A stretch of 64,000 bases of DNA, taken from positions 300,069-364,068 of the forward strand of contig NZ_SIRR01000012.1 in the NCBI RefSeq assembly GCF_011634895.1. The letters are read 5' to 3'. This document shows, one piece after another, positions 54,002 through 62,947 of the stretch. The translations under genes and the position numbers were made by a program. This DNA comes from Rheinheimera pleomorphica. Lineage in GTDB: Bacteria > Pseudomonadota > Gammaproteobacteria > Enterobacterales > Alteromonadaceae. Within the stretch, counting starts at the first letter, position 1; every line of letters starts with the position of its first letter. Below the pieces are notes generated by a model. The model saw only the letters and a list, made by a program, of their open reading frames with translations, was not told where the DNA came from and made no database searches.

Positions 54002-55267
54002 TTAGCTATTACGTAAGTAAGCTTCATAGGCGCTGATAAAGTCATCGTTAACGCCCTGTTTGTCTTTGTTATTAACATTGGCCGACAATTCGTCGTGCAA
54101 GGCTTTGTAACGCGCCCACAATCTGGCCTGGCGCTGAGCCGGGTTCACTTTATCGAGAAAACTGGCTGAAAAATCAGATGCTTCCAGTTTTTGCGGTGCC
54201 AGCTCTGCCAACAAACCCGCCATAGCCCCACTGGCACCGGCAATGATCGCCGCTTCATGCCGGCTGATATCGGCAAAGGCTTCAGCAATCGCCTGACGCG
54301 CAGGCATAAAGCTGCTGCCAGGGCGGTTAAACAGGTTATGAAAGGCATCATCAATGGTGGCAGAAAACTTAAGAGGGTTGTTTTCGCGCTGCTGAAACGT
54401 GGTTTGATTGACGCGAAAGCTGTTTTTAACAGCAGAACGCTCGCGCATTACCGCCATCACACCTTGCAACGATTGCTGCAACGCCTGACCTAACTGTTCC
54501 CACCACTGCGCCGTACCAGCCGCCGGCAAACTGGCGTCAGACACACCAAGCCCCTGTAAAAAGGCATCAAGACACGCTTGTGCCGGTAATGGTTCTGCAG
54601 CATTACCCTTGAGCCTTGTGCTGTTTTTCTGTGGTTTAGCCACAACAGGCGCAGCAGCGTCCTGCAGCGGGAATTGATTCTCTGGTTGCCAGGCAGCTTG
54701 CCAATCGTCAGGAATAAGGGCCGCCGGTGCATGAAAATGATCGTCCAATACCAACTCCGGCTCTGGACTGGCCGCAGAGTGGCTGACACGGTTAGACATA
54801 GCAGTGCCGTGCGCCGCCGGATCAGCGCTAGCGCTATTTAGCGGTGCAATATCGGCAATGCGTAAGCCAATATGGTTGTCTGCGGCAGTCGCAGGCTCAG
54901 CGGCCATCGGCATTGCTGCTTGCGCCGGTGTATTTGCCGGCATGGCATCAACCAGCGCTACCTGAATTTCGTAGTCGCCTAAACAGAGCGTGTCGCCGTC
55001 GCGCAATATATGGCTGTTTCCCTGACCTAAAGGCGTGACAGATCGGTTTATAAACAAGCCATTAGTAGACTGATCACTGATAGTAAACTGCCCCTGCTGA
55101 TAGCTGATCCTGGCGTGCACACCAGACACTACCCGCTCTGGATCCGGCAGATACCAGTCTGATTGTTCGCTGCGTCCAAGCGTGCCACCGCTGGCATCGA
55201 ACCGTTTTACCGCAACCTGTCTGGGAGACAAACGGTGATAACTCAGCACTGACAATTCAAGTAACAT
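54002..55267 (-). CDS. tagH: FHA-domain T6SS protein (Fha1/TagH)
   Basis: A 421-residue protein. The N-terminal FHA domain (about 10-95) shows GGTLGRSEQSDWYLPDPERVVSGVHARI and TNGLFIN, the phosphothreonine-binding residues. A long Ala/Pro-rich linker follows, then the conserved T6SS FHA C-terminal domain (NPLKFSATIDDAFHNLFNRPGSSFMPARQAIAEAFADI, RLWARYKALHDEL). It is the expected PpkA substrate. It diverges from ppkA. Confidence 0.92.
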   Translation of the reverse strand: MLLELSVLSYHRLSPRQVAVKRFDASGGTLGRSEQSDWYLPDPERVVSGVHARISYQQGQFTISDQSTNGLFINRSVTPLGQGNSHILRDGDTLCLGDYEIQVALVDAMPANTPAQAAMPMAAEPATAADNHIGLRIADIAPLNSASADPAAHGTAMSNRVSHSAASPEPELVLDDHFHAPAALIPDDWQAAWQPENQFPLQDAAAPVVAKPQKNSTRLKGNAAEPLPAQACLDAFLQGLGVSDASLPAAGTAQWWEQLGQALQQSLQGVMAVMRERSAVKNSFRVNQTTFQQRENNPLKFSATIDDAFHNLFNRPGSSFMPARQAIAEAFADISRHEAAIIAGASGAMAGLLAELAPQKLEASDFSASFLDKVNPAQRQARLWARYKALHDELSANVNNKDKQGVNDDFISAYEAYLRNS

Positions 55268-55497
55268 ATCCCTTTGCTCCACATTACACTCCTGCCAGCA
55301 AAACACAATTTATTAACCATAAATCGGCCGCAAAGATTAAGTTAAATTTATTGTTACGTCAACAGTCGACATGTTACAAATAAGGTTAACCACAATCGTG
55401 ACTGACTGGCTTTTTTGTGAAATAATTGCTCTTATTTTGCATTAGGCCAGCCTGACTTGCTGGTTTAAGCCAGAACAGGTAACACAAGGAGTAGATA
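55268..55497. promoter_or_regulatory. divergent intergenic region tagH/ppkA
   Basis: A 230-base A+T-rich spacer between the minus-strand T6SS operon and ppkA. It must carry promoters in both directions; no consensus hexamer pair, sigma54 site or known operator could be picked with confidence. Confidence 0.4.
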
Positions 55498-57501
55498 ATG
55501 ACGGCACAGGAAACCACCAGTGTTGACAGCCTGAATACCAATGCGGCACAGGACGCCGATAAAACCCGTTATGCGGTTAAACCTTCTGCCAACGCTAAAA
55601 CAGCAGGCAAAACGACGTTGGCCGCGGGGATGCTGATAAAACAGCGCTATTTGTTGGAGAGCAAAATTGGATCAGGTGGCATGAGCGATATTTATCGCGC
55701 CACTGACACCTTTTTGCAACAAGCTGGCGTACTTAACTGCAGTGTCGCGATTAAAGTGCTGCAGCAACAATTTGTCGATCAGCCAGAAGCCTTGCAATTG
55801 TTATTGCAAGAAGCGCATAAAACACAACAACTGTCGCACCCGAATATCGTGCGGGTATATGATGTTGACTGCGATCAGCAGCTTTATTTTATCGTGATGG
55901 AATTTCTTGACGGCGAAAGTTTGGATCAGGTGATTAAACGTTACAAACCCAAAGGGTTGCCACTAAAATCTGCCCTTAACCTGTTACAACAAATTGCCGC
56001 GGCACTGAACTTTGCCCATCGCAACGGCATAGTGCATGCCGATCTGAAACCGGCCAATATTATGGTGAACCGCGCTGGCGAGGTCAAAGTACTCGACTTT
56101 GGTGTCGCGCAAAAACTGCAGTTAAATCATGATATTTATGCCGCAGAGCAACAAAGTCAGACCGCACCGCTAAGCGGTTATACGCCCGCTTATGCCAGCC
56201 CGCAATTACTGGCCGGCAACACGCCGGCGGTAGCAGATGATGTGTTTTCATTTGCCTGTTTAAGCTATGAGCTGTTAACCAGCAAGCACCCGTTTGACCG
56301 TATGCCTGCAGACAAAGCGGCAAGCGGGAAAAAACAGGCCAACAAACCGGCTCACCTGAATCTACTGCAATGGCAAGCACTGAAGCGGGCGTTGCAGTTT
56401 GACAGCAAGGCTCGCAATATCAGTATTGAGCAGTTGATGCAACATTTTAACCGCCAGCTCTGGCGCGGCCTGGCAACCGCAGCCGCACTGGGTGCATTAG
56501 CAGTTGTCAGCTGGCAGTATTACCAGCAACAACAAGCACAGCTGCAAAGCTTGGCGCGCCAAACCGCCGAGGTAACACAGCAACAACAACAGTACCTGCA
56601 ACTGGCCGATGCGCAACCGGCCGAGCTACTCGCTGCATTGGCGCAAAGTGACAAGGTTTGGCAACGTGACGCCCTGCTGCGTAGCCAACAACAGCGTTTG
56701 TTAAATCATTTTGAGCAACAAATTGATACGCTACTGAGTGACCGTCGTTTCAGCTACCCGAATTATCCGGAAATTGAACACATTCTCTCACAAGCCGCTG
56801 CGCTGTTTCCTGATTCACATTATCTGGCTGAACTGAGCAGCAGCTTATTGCGCAGTAAGCAAACGGCTATTGAGGTACTGCGCGGCCAAATGAACCAATT
56901 GCTGCTTAACCAGCAATACCAGCCGCGGCAGGATGGGCCAGACCCGTATAGCGTGTTGCAGACACTGCGCCGTGTCGACAGTCAATATCAGCTGCAGCCC
57001 GATGCTAACGAAACCAGTGTCTACATTGACGCCTTTAATCAGGCAGTCGCGGCCAACGACGCCGCAGCGCTGCAACAGCTTATTAAGGTTGGCCAGTTAA
57101 TTTTTGCTAACCATAGCGAAGCGGCGCCGTTGGTGGCACAAGGCCAGCAACTGGCAGCAGCCGTCGATGCTATGGCATTGTACAACAATACGGTCGCGGA
57201 TGGCGCAGCTGCTGATTTTCCGTACCAGGCTGCTGAGGTGTTTTACCGCCACAGTTTCCAGCAGCTGGAGCTGGAGCTGACACAAAGCGCCAAGGTTGCT
57301 GACATTGATGCGGTTTATGATAAATTGCAGCAGTTTAACAGCCAGGTCCCTGCCGACTTTTCCTTACATGTCGCGCTGCGGCGTAAACTGGCTGACAAAT
57401 ACCTGAATTTATCCGGCGAGTTACTGCAGTCTAACCAGGTACGTACCGCCGAGCGTTTAATGCGCCGAGCTAATGAGCTGATGAACAGCCTGAGCAGTTA
57501 A
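55498..57501 (+). CDS. ppkA: PpkA-type Ser/Thr kinase of the T6SS (TagE)
   Basis: A 667-residue membrane kinase. Kinase domain: glycine loop IGSGGMSDIY (about 57-66), Lys86 in VAIK, catalytic HADLKPANIM (180-189) and DFGVA (200-204). The Arg of the usual HRD is Ala, so it is a non-RD kinase. A single membrane helix lies near 322-341, followed by a Gln-rich coiled segment and a helical periplasmic domain. AAGGAG precedes the ATG. With PppA and the FHA protein it forms the threonine phosphorylation switch that activates the T6SS. Confidence 0.93.
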   Translation: MTAQETTSVDSLNTNAAQDADKTRYAVKPSANAKTAGKTTLAAGMLIKQRYLLESKIGSGGMSDIYRATDTFLQQAGVLNCSVAIKVLQQQFVDQPEALQLLLQEAHKTQQLSHPNIVRVYDVDCDQQLYFIVMEFLDGESLDQVIKRYKPKGLPLKSALNLLQQIAAALNFAHRNGIVHADLKPANIMVNRAGEVKVLDFGVAQKLQLNHDIYAAEQQSQTAPLSGYTPAYASPQLLAGNTPAVADDVFSFACLSYELLTSKHPFDRMPADKAASGKKQANKPAHLNLLQWQALKRALQFDSKARNISIEQLMQHFNRQLWRGLATAAALGALAVVSWQYYQQQQAQLQSLARQTAEVTQQQQQYLQLADAQPAELLAALAQSDKVWQRDALLRSQQQRLLNHFEQQIDTLLSDRRFSYPNYPEIEHILSQAAALFPDSHYLAELSSSLLRSKQTAIEVLRGQMNQLLLNQQYQPRQDGPDPYSVLQTLRRVDSQYQLQPDANETSVYIDAFNQAVAANDAAALQQLIKVGQLIFANHSEAAPLVAQGQQLAAAVDAMALYNNTVADGAAADFPYQAAEVFYRHSFQQLELELTQSAKVADIDAVYDKLQQFNSQVPADFSLHVALRRKLADKYLNLSGELLQSNQVRTAERLMRRANELMNSLSS

Positions 57502-58323
57502 TCAGCGATACGCCTCTACGCCCTGGCACAATTGACGCAAACCCAATACCGTGCGGGGCGTGGTGCGGTACAGATAATCGGCATTCAGTGCTAAAAATTG
57601 CTGTTTTTTTACCGCGGGTAACGCAGTAAAACGCTGCCAGTAACTAAAATCCGGTGTGGTGTTGCCGCTGTAAGCGGCAATAATCACCTCAGGCTGCGCC
57701 TGGATCAGCTGCTCCAATCCTACTTGCGGATAATCGCCTTTAGCCTGACTAAAAACATTATCCGCGCCACACAGCGCCAGCATTTGCGCCGGCCAGGCGT
57801 TATTCGCCACTGTACTCAGCGGCGCTGTGCCCATAGCAAAAAATACCGCTACCGGCTTTTTCTGCTGATACTGTGCCCGCAAAGCAGCAAGCTCGGCGTT
57901 AAATTGCTGCGCCAGCCGTTGTGCCTGGGCTGTTCTGCCGCTGTGCCGGCCCAGCATCACAAGTTCGGTGGCAATATCATCAAGTGTTTGCGGATCTGAA
58001 AATACTACCTTGACACCAAACTGCTGCAAACGCTGAATATCAGCCGGCGGATTACCGCTACGCCAGGCAATCACCAGATCCGGGCGCAGCGCCAATACGG
58101 CTTCGATATTCACCGCGGCGTAACTTGCTACACTGGGTAGCGTTGTTGCCTCAGGCGGATAATCACTGTAGTCGCTTACCGCGACCACGTTATCACCGGC
58201 GCCTATGGCAAATAACATTTCGGTAATATGCGGCGCCAGGGCAATAATACGCTGCGGCGCTGCAGCCGTTGCCAGGCTTAGCAGACTGCTAAGCCCGCAT
58301 AATAACAGTAACAGCGGCCTCAC
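57502..58323 (-). CDS. btuF: vitamin B12-binding periplasmic protein BtuF
   Basis: A 273-residue class III substrate-binding protein. The signal peptide ends at ATAAA-PQRIIALAPH; the BtuF fold is shown by LAPHITEMLFAIGAGDNVVAVSDYSDYPPEA, LRPDLVIAWRSGNPP and the C-lobe GYPQVGLEQLI-like segment (GDYPQVGLEQLIQAQPEVII). It delivers cobalamin to BtuCD. The GTG start overlaps the cobO stop by four bases. It is last in the riboswitch-led operon. Confidence 0.92.
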   Translation of the reverse strand: MRPLLLLLCGLSSLLSLATAAAPQRIIALAPHITEMLFAIGAGDNVVAVSDYSDYPPEATTLPSVASYAAVNIEAVLALRPDLVIAWRSGNPPADIQRLQQFGVKVVFSDPQTLDDIATELVMLGRHSGRTAQAQRLAQQFNAELAALRAQYQQKKPVAVFFAMGTAPLSTVANNAWPAQMLALCGADNVFSQAKGDYPQVGLEQLIQAQPEVIIAAYSGNTTPDFSYWQRFTALPAVKKQQFLALNADYLYRTTPRTVLGLRQLCQGVEAYR

Positions 58324-58931
58324 CAGTCAATCCCCCGTTGCGCTTTAACGCCACTGTCAAAAGCATGTTTTATGTTTTGCACTTCGCTGACGGTGTCGGC
58401 CAATTCAATCAAACGCCGGTGACAAGCGCGGCCGGTGATCAACACATGCTGGCCCGGCGGCCGGTTTAACAAAGCACTTTCAATGCGTTCCAGCGGCAAA
58501 TAATGATAACTGAGCATATAGGTCAGCTCATCCAGCAATACCATATCCAGCGTCGGATCGGCCAGAAATTGCTCTGCCTGCAACCACACCTGTTCCGCAG
58601 CGGCAATGTCTGCTGCTTTATCCTGGGTATCCCAGGTAAAACCGGTGGCCATCACCGCAAACTGCACACCATGTTGCGCCAGCAAATTACGCTCGCCGCA
58701 ATCCCAGCTGCCTTTGATAAACTGTACTACCGCCGCGCGCAAACCATGGCCAACGGCCCGGGCTACCGTGCCAAAGCCCGACGTCGATTTACCCTTACCA
58801 TTGCCGGTAATAACCAGCAGCAGGCCTTTTTCGGCACTGGCGGCGGCCACCGCCGCATCGACCTGGGCTTTTAAGCGTTGCTGGCGCGCCTGATGCCGTT
58901 GTTGCTTGATATCATCTGTTGTCATTGTCAT
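58320..58931 (-). CDS. cobO: cob(I)yrinic acid a,c-diamide adenosyltransferase CobO/BtuR
   Basis: A 203-residue CobA/CobO/BtuR-type enzyme that adds the adenosyl group from ATP to cob(I)alamin. The P-loop is GNGKGKSTSGFG, followed by VQFIKGSWDCGER, VLLDELTYMLSYHYL and LITGRACHRRLIELAD. It converts imported cobalamin to the coenzyme. It follows btuC after three bases, and its stop overlaps btuF. Confidence 0.94.
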   Translation of the reverse strand: MTMTTDDIKQQRHQARQQRLKAQVDAAVAAASAEKGLLLVITGNGKGKSTSGFGTVARAVGHGLRAAVVQFIKGSWDCGERNLLAQHGVQFAVMATGFTWDTQDKAADIAAAEQVWLQAEQFLADPTLDMVLLDELTYMLSYHYLPLERIESALLNRPPGQHVLITGRACHRRLIELADTVSEVQNIKHAFDSGVKAQRGIDW

Positions 58932-58934
58932 TCG

Positions 58935-59927
58935 CTATAGCCGCTGTGCGCGCATAATAAATAAAAAAAACACACTACCCACCAGCGAGGTGATTACCCC
59001 CAACGGGATCTCCTGCTGCGGCAGCACAGTACGGGCCAGATTATCGACCCAGATCAAAAATACCGCCCCAACCACCGCGCAACCGAGTAATAGCCTTACT
59101 GAGGTCACACCAAAAAAGTACCGCACCAAATGTGGGATCATCAGGCCAACAAAGGCGATGCCACCGCATTGCGATACGATACAGGCCGTAAGCAGCGCCG
59201 TCGCCAACAATAGCACCAGCCGCAAACGCGTTGTATTGACCCCTAGGGTGCGGGCGCTGTCGTCAGACAGCAGCAGAGCATCCAACTGCCGCCGCAGTGC
59301 CAGCGCCAGTACCAGCACCAATACCACGACCGGTGCCAGCAAGGCGACGCTATACCAATCCGTGCGGCTTAAACTGCCCATTAACCAGAATATCACCCGG
59401 TTAGCCGCAAAAGGCTCAGCAAAGTACAAAATAAAGCTACTGATCGCACTTAACATAAAAGACACCGCCACCCCGGCCAGTAAGGTTATCTCTACTTTAC
59501 GCCAGTGCTGGCCGGCACAGACCACAAACACCAGCGCCACAGCAAATAAAGCGCCGGCAAAAGCACCGGCAGCAATACCCACCAGCTGTGCCGGCAGCAC
59601 CACACTGACCAGCGTTGCACCAAGACCAGCACCGGCCATCAAGCCGAAAAGATAAGGGTCTGCCAGGGGGTTACGGCTGGCATTTTGCAAAATAGCGCCC
59701 GACACGGCCAGGCCGGCACCGACCAACACCGCGCACAATAGCCGTGGCAAACGAATCTGCCAGACAATAGTTTCAGCCAAAGGTGAGCCCGGAGCCAGGC
59801 CCACTAGCACGCTGATGGTATCGGCCAGCGACACATCGGCGCTGCCCAGCGTCAGGCTAAGCAACATACTGGCCAGCAGCAGAAGCGTTGACAACATCAT
59901 GGCCTTTGCATAATGACGCTTTAACAT
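58935..59927 (-). CDS. btuC: vitamin B12 ABC transporter permease BtuC
   Basis: A 330-residue FecCD/BtuC-type permease with about ten helices: LPRLLCAVLVGAGLAVSGAILQNASRNPLADPYLFG and SQCGGIAFVGLMIPHLVRYFFG (the BtuD-contacting region) are diagnostic. The ATG at 59927 overlaps the btuD stop; the upstream in-frame extension to 60101 is antisense-like coding inside btuD and is rejected. Length agrees with E. coli BtuC (326). Confidence 0.94.
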   Translation of the reverse strand: MLKRHYAKAMMLSTLLLLASMLLSLTLGSADVSLADTISVLVGLAPGSPLAETIVWQIRLPRLLCAVLVGAGLAVSGAILQNASRNPLADPYLFGLMAGAGLGATLVSVVLPAQLVGIAAGAFAGALFAVALVFVVCAGQHWRKVEITLLAGVAVSFMLSAISSFILYFAEPFAANRVIFWLMGSLSRTDWYSVALLAPVVVLVLVLALALRRQLDALLLSDDSARTLGVNTTRLRLVLLLATALLTACIVSQCGGIAFVGLMIPHLVRYFFGVTSVRLLLGCAVVGAVFLIWVDNLARTVLPQQEIPLGVITSLVGSVFFLFIMRAQRL

Positions 59928-60700
59928 AAATCGGTAAGCTCCGGCGGTAAAAAGGTAACCTGTAACCTTTGCAGCTGGGGCTGCACAGCAACCTGACATG
60001 GCAGACGAAACACCTGTTGTAACCGCTCTTGCTGCAACACCTGTGCCGGGGTGCCAAAGGCGCATTGCCGGCCCTGGTGTAACAGCAGCAGCTTGTCGCA
60101 ATACAAAGCCGCCAGATTCAAATCATGCAAACAGGCCAGCACCGCAATACCCAAACACCGTACCAGCTGCAAAATTTGGTGTTGGTAATGCACATCAAGA
60201 TGGTTAGTCGGTTCGTCCAGCAACAATAACGCCGGTTGCTGCAGTAACGCGCGGGCGATATACAAACGTTGCAGCTCTCCACCCGACAGGGTATCGATAA
60301 GTTGGCTGGCTTTATTGAGCAGGCCTACTTTTTGCAGCGCCCTTGCGATGGCTTGTTCGTCACTGCCGGTAGTGCGTTCAAACCAGCTTTTATGCGGTAG
60401 CAAACCCATCTCTGCAACCTGCTGCACGGTTAAGGCAAACAGCGGTGGCGGATGCTGGCTGACCACCGCCAACGTCCTGGCCAGCTCTTGGCTAGTGTAA
60501 TGTGCCAACGGGCGCTGCTTTAGCAAAATCTGCCCACTGTCCGCTGGTACAGCACGCTGAATAAGCCGCAACAGGCTACTTTTGCCGGCACCATTGGGGC
60601 CGACAACGCCAATAAACTCGCCCTTAGCCAACGAAAACTGAATATCCTGCAGTATCGTCTGATCACCCAACTGCAAAGACACGGCTGATACGTTAAGCAA
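59921..60700 (-). CDS. btuD: vitamin B12 ABC transporter ATPase BtuD
   Basis: A 259-residue ABC ATPase: Walker A VGPNGAGKSS, Q-loop VVSQHPPPLFA, signature LSGGELQRLYIARAL, Walker B LLLLDEPTNHLD. The start is TTG at 60700, chosen because AGGAG lies six bases upstream and the protein then begins LLNVSAVSLQLGDQTIL. The longer frame to 60871 runs through the cobalamin riboswitch and cannot be coding. It is first gene of the btuD-btuC-cobO-btuF operon. Confidence 0.93.
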   Translation of the reverse strand: MLNVSAVSLQLGDQTILQDIQFSLAKGEFIGVVGPNGAGKSSLLRLIQRAVPADSGQILLKQRPLAHYTSQELARTLAVVSQHPPPLFALTVQQVAEMGLLPHKSWFERTTGSDEQAIARALQKVGLLNKASQLIDTLSGGELQRLYIARALLQQPALLLLDEPTNHLDVHYQHQILQLVRCLGIAVLACLHDLNLAALYCDKLLLLHQGRQCAFGTPAQVLQQERLQQVFRLPCQVAVQPQLQRLQVTFLPPELTDLC

Positions 60701-60784
60701 AACCCACTCCTGACAAAAGCAGTAGCGGCCTGCATACAGATGAAGGCATTGCCACTGCTGTGAACTCCCGCACAGAGGCGTAAC

Positions 60785-60955
60785 ATCTGCCCGGGCAGGT
60801 CTCCTGACTTTAAGCGATAACCCACAGGCCCCTTCCCAGCCATAATGGCCAGTGGTACTAGCATGCAGCACTTATTACAGTTGCGGGAACAGTGCAGGCC
60901 TTTCACCTGCTTCCCTTTTCAGCGGGTGTTACCCCGCACCTGAGCGTCCGCCAGT
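60785..60955 (-). ncRNA. cobalamin riboswitch
   Basis: Read on the minus strand, the region contains in order the AGGTGCGGGGT entry, GAAAAGGGAA, GGTGAAAGGCC, CCCGCAACTGTAA, a CCACTGGCC segment, GGGAAGG and the B12-box-like AAGTCAGGAGACCTGCC (60794-60810). This is the standard order of the adenosylcobalamin riboswitch. It ends about 85 bases before the btuD start, so it should turn the uptake operon off when the coenzyme is abundant. Confidence 0.93.
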
Positions 60956-60989
60956 GTAGCAGACAACAGCACACAGCAGCAAAATGAAA

Positions 60990-61015
60990 ACGCCAGCAAA
61001 ACTGCTGGCGTCAAT
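60990..61015 (-). terminator. rho-independent terminator for the 61046-61453 gene
   Basis: ACGCCAGC/GCTGGCGT stem (60990-60997 with 61004-61011) and a six-base loop. On the minus strand it is followed by TTTCATTTT. It separates the exported-protein gene from the riboswitch. Confidence 0.7.
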
Positions 61016-61045
61016 CACTACGGATAATACGTTTTAGCGTGAAAC

Positions 61046-61453
61046 TTACTCAATAGCGCTTAACAAGGTTTTATCCAAACCGTCTTCAGCTAATATTTTG
61101 ACCACGGCCTGGCAATGCTCTACGGTAAAATCCCCCTCAGCAATTTGGGTATTGAGCATATTGCGCCGTTTCATCACAATATCTGACACCATCTGCTGGT
61201 TAGCACCCTTTTCACCGCCCATTTTGCTGTACAGTTTATCCAAGTACGGATACAGCAATTTTTCAGCATCATAAGCCGCAGCACGCACCGACGGATGAAA
61301 ATCCTGACAGGCATTTAAGTTCAACAAGTAAAAATTCAGGTAGCCAGCCACCGTCACCAGTTTATAGTCTTGCGTGTTCGCCTGTGCTGCCGCACATACC
61401 GTGCCTGAAGTGAGTATTGCCGCAGCAATCATTGCACTTAGCCGTGTTTTCAT
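61046..61453 (-). CDS. hypothetical exported protein, 135 residues
   Basis: A signal peptide ends near CAAAQA-NTQDYK. The mature part is helical with two cysteines (ACQDFHPSVR, EHCQAVV), probably a disulfide pair in the periplasm. The family is not recognised. It is flanked by its own terminator and a short upstream spacer, so it is likely a single-gene unit. Confidence 0.65.
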   Translation of the reverse strand: MKTRLSAMIAAAILTSGTVCAAAQANTQDYKLVTVAGYLNFYLLNLNACQDFHPSVRAAAYDAEKLLYPYLDKLYSKMGGEKGANQQMVSDIVMKRRNMLNTQIAEGDFTVEHCQAVVKILAEDGLDKTLLSAIE

Positions 61454-61551
61454 TATTACGTCCTGTTTGTCGGTTAGCGTTGCTATTCAATCTAAACAGA
61501 AGTTGGCATTTTTGCAATCTTCTGTTTTTAAATAAGCACCCAATAAAGCAA

Positions 61552-61998
61552 CTACGCGTTTTTATTACTTAACACTGACCACTGCTGCCAACACCCCACT
61601 GCAAACAAACTGCCAATCAATAAACAGATACCCGAGCTCACCAGCCAAAATATCAGACTGTTTTCCGGGAACATCGGCATTAAGCCAACAAAGGCAACGC
61701 CACGCAGTAAAAATATGCTGCTAATCAGCAGTAGCGCTAATTTTGTTAGTGGTAAACGCTTTATTACTCCGGCACCCGACAAAGCAAACAAGGCCCAAAC
61801 GAACAGCACCACAACAATTACAGCAGTAACGATGGTCGGATACCAAAGCCCCTGCTCCGCCATACGGGCCATCTGCTCACCTGCACCAAAGAAGCGATAC
61901 CAATCACCGCCGAAAACAATACAGCCAAGATGAGCAAGCGCAGCGGCAAAGCAACATAGCGCCGCCGCAAGAAGAGACTTATTGTTAACAGAGGGCAT
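61552..61998 (-). CDS. conserved four-helix membrane protein, function unknown
   Basis: A 148-residue protein with four hydrophobic helices. The segment between helices 1 and 2 (HLGCIVFGGDWYRFFGAGEQMARMAEQG) recalls a small uncharacterised membrane family found across proteobacteria. AAGGA lies at good spacing before the ATG. It is the last ordinary chromosomal gene before the cassette array. Confidence 0.65.
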   Translation of the reverse strand: MPSVNNKSLLAAALCCFAAALAHLGCIVFGGDWYRFFGAGEQMARMAEQGLWYPTIVTAVIVVVLFVWALFALSGAGVIKRLPLTKLALLLISSIFLLRGVAFVGLMPMFPENSLIFWLVSSGICLLIGSLFAVGCWQQWSVLSNKNA

Positions 61999-62045
61999 TT
62001 CTCATCCTTGAATGTTGTTATCTATAAAAAGTAGTGGCACGCCAG

Positions 62046-62435
62046 CTAGCTTAGCCTGTGATATTTTTTTGAAATCAATGCTGCAAGTGAATAAAACACA
62101 CCTGACAGCAAAAGCCAAAACAGAACCTGCTTTATTAATGAATCTAAAAACGCCATTGAAAACACAAACCAATGTGCTGTACCAAGCAGTATGGTGGCCA
62201 TCGCCCAAGGCAGATTAACCCTGTTTACTTTTGACAGCAGCTGAACGGTTAGCAATGCACATAACGATACAAACCAATACGTTATGCCAATTAATAAACT
62301 GAGTTTAAAGGTGCCCCAACAGCCAAATTTTGGATCACAGTTCCCCATAATCAATATTTTATACGCCTGATAAGCCGCTATCGGCAGCATAAATAACAGT
62401 AGTGATGTTATTACAGTTCTAATTATCGTGTTCAT
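62046..62435 (-). CDS. hypothetical membrane protein, possible terminal cassette gene without attC
   Basis: A 129-residue protein with about four helices (VITSLLLFMLPIAAYQAY, LSLLIGITYWFVSLCALLTVQLL, MATILLGTAHWFVFSMAFL, VLFWLLLSGVFYSLAAL). The family is not recognised. Its start lies 20 bases after attC-A, the spacing expected in a cassette array, but no attC is seen between its stop and the next gene. It may be a cassette that has lost its site or the first host gene beyond the array. Confidence 0.6.
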   Translation of the reverse strand: MNTIIRTVITSLLLFMLPIAAYQAYKILIMGNCDPKFGCWGTFKLSLLIGITYWFVSLCALLTVQLLSKVNRVNLPWAMATILLGTAHWFVFSMAFLDSLIKQVLFWLLLSGVFYSLAALISKKYHRLS

Positions 62436-62455
62436 GACTACTCAAAAAAATATAA

Positions 62456-62526
62456 GGCTAAGCCGCGCTCTGCGGAAAATTTGAAGCGCAGCGAAAAAAT
62501 TGTCCTGCAGCAGCGCTTTGTTAGGC
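62456..62526 (-). repeat. attC site A (degenerate R' end)
   Basis: On the minus strand it runs from GCCTAAC, through AAAGCGCTGCTGC and its partner GCAGAGCGC, to CTTAGCC. The arms pair with one extrahelical base, and the central part can extend the hairpin, as in attC. The conserved GTT of the crossover box reads CTT. It follows the DUF6508 gene, whose stop codon lies within the site. Confidence 0.7.
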
Positions 62527-62928
62527 ATTTTTACTTGATAATTCATTTAGCCGCTTGAGAATTAATCCAATCTTACCCTCACGAATCATAGCCCCCATGT
62601 GGCCATCACAAAACCGTTCACCACGAACGCAGTAGGTCAGCATAGTCCTGATTTGGTCAAGGCCAGAAGATTCGATTAACTTTTTATCTTCGATCATCTT
62701 TTTTGCTTCTTTTGGACTATATCCGTAGTCGCACCACTGCTCTTGCGATGCTACCCGAAAAAACTTTTTTACGTTTTCTTCATACTCTGGCCATGGCATA
62801 GTGAAAACACCCTCTCTCTCTTCTCCACCACACCATTTTTTAATGGGATCAAAACCATCTCGGTAAAGAAGGGGGATAAATTGAACCAATTCCATGATTT
62901 GGTTTTCATCTGAAAATACTGCGCGCAT
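62521..62928 (-). CDS. DUF6508 family protein (integron cassette gene)
   Basis: A 135-residue soluble protein that I recognise as DUF6508: MELVQFIPLLYRDGFDP, KWCGGEEREGVFTMPWPEYEE, QEQWCDYGY, MLTYCVRGERFCDGHMGAMI. The family is often found in integron cassettes; its function is unknown. GAGGT precedes the ATG. It is bounded by attC-B upstream and attC-A downstream, making a complete cassette. Confidence 0.85.
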   Translation of the reverse strand: MRAVFSDENQIMELVQFIPLLYRDGFDPIKKWCGGEEREGVFTMPWPEYEENVKKFFRVASQEQWCDYGYSPKEAKKMIEDKKLIESSGLDQIRTMLTYCVRGERFCDGHMGAMIREGKIGLILKRLNELSSKNA

Positions 62929-62947
62929 TTTCTGACCTCGTTCGGAA

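Noticed and set aside
59928..60101. N-terminal extension of btuC
   Set aside because: It lies wholly inside btuD in another frame; BtuC family length and the overlapping ATG support 59927.
60701..60871. N-terminal extension of btuD
   Set aside because: It runs through the spacer and into the cobalamin riboswitch; AGGAG before the TTG at 60700 gives a normal-length BtuD.
62000..62046. Possible fourth attC after the 62046 gene
   Set aside because: TTGTTATC and GGCTAAGC words are present, but no paired arms of the right size or spacing could be drawn.
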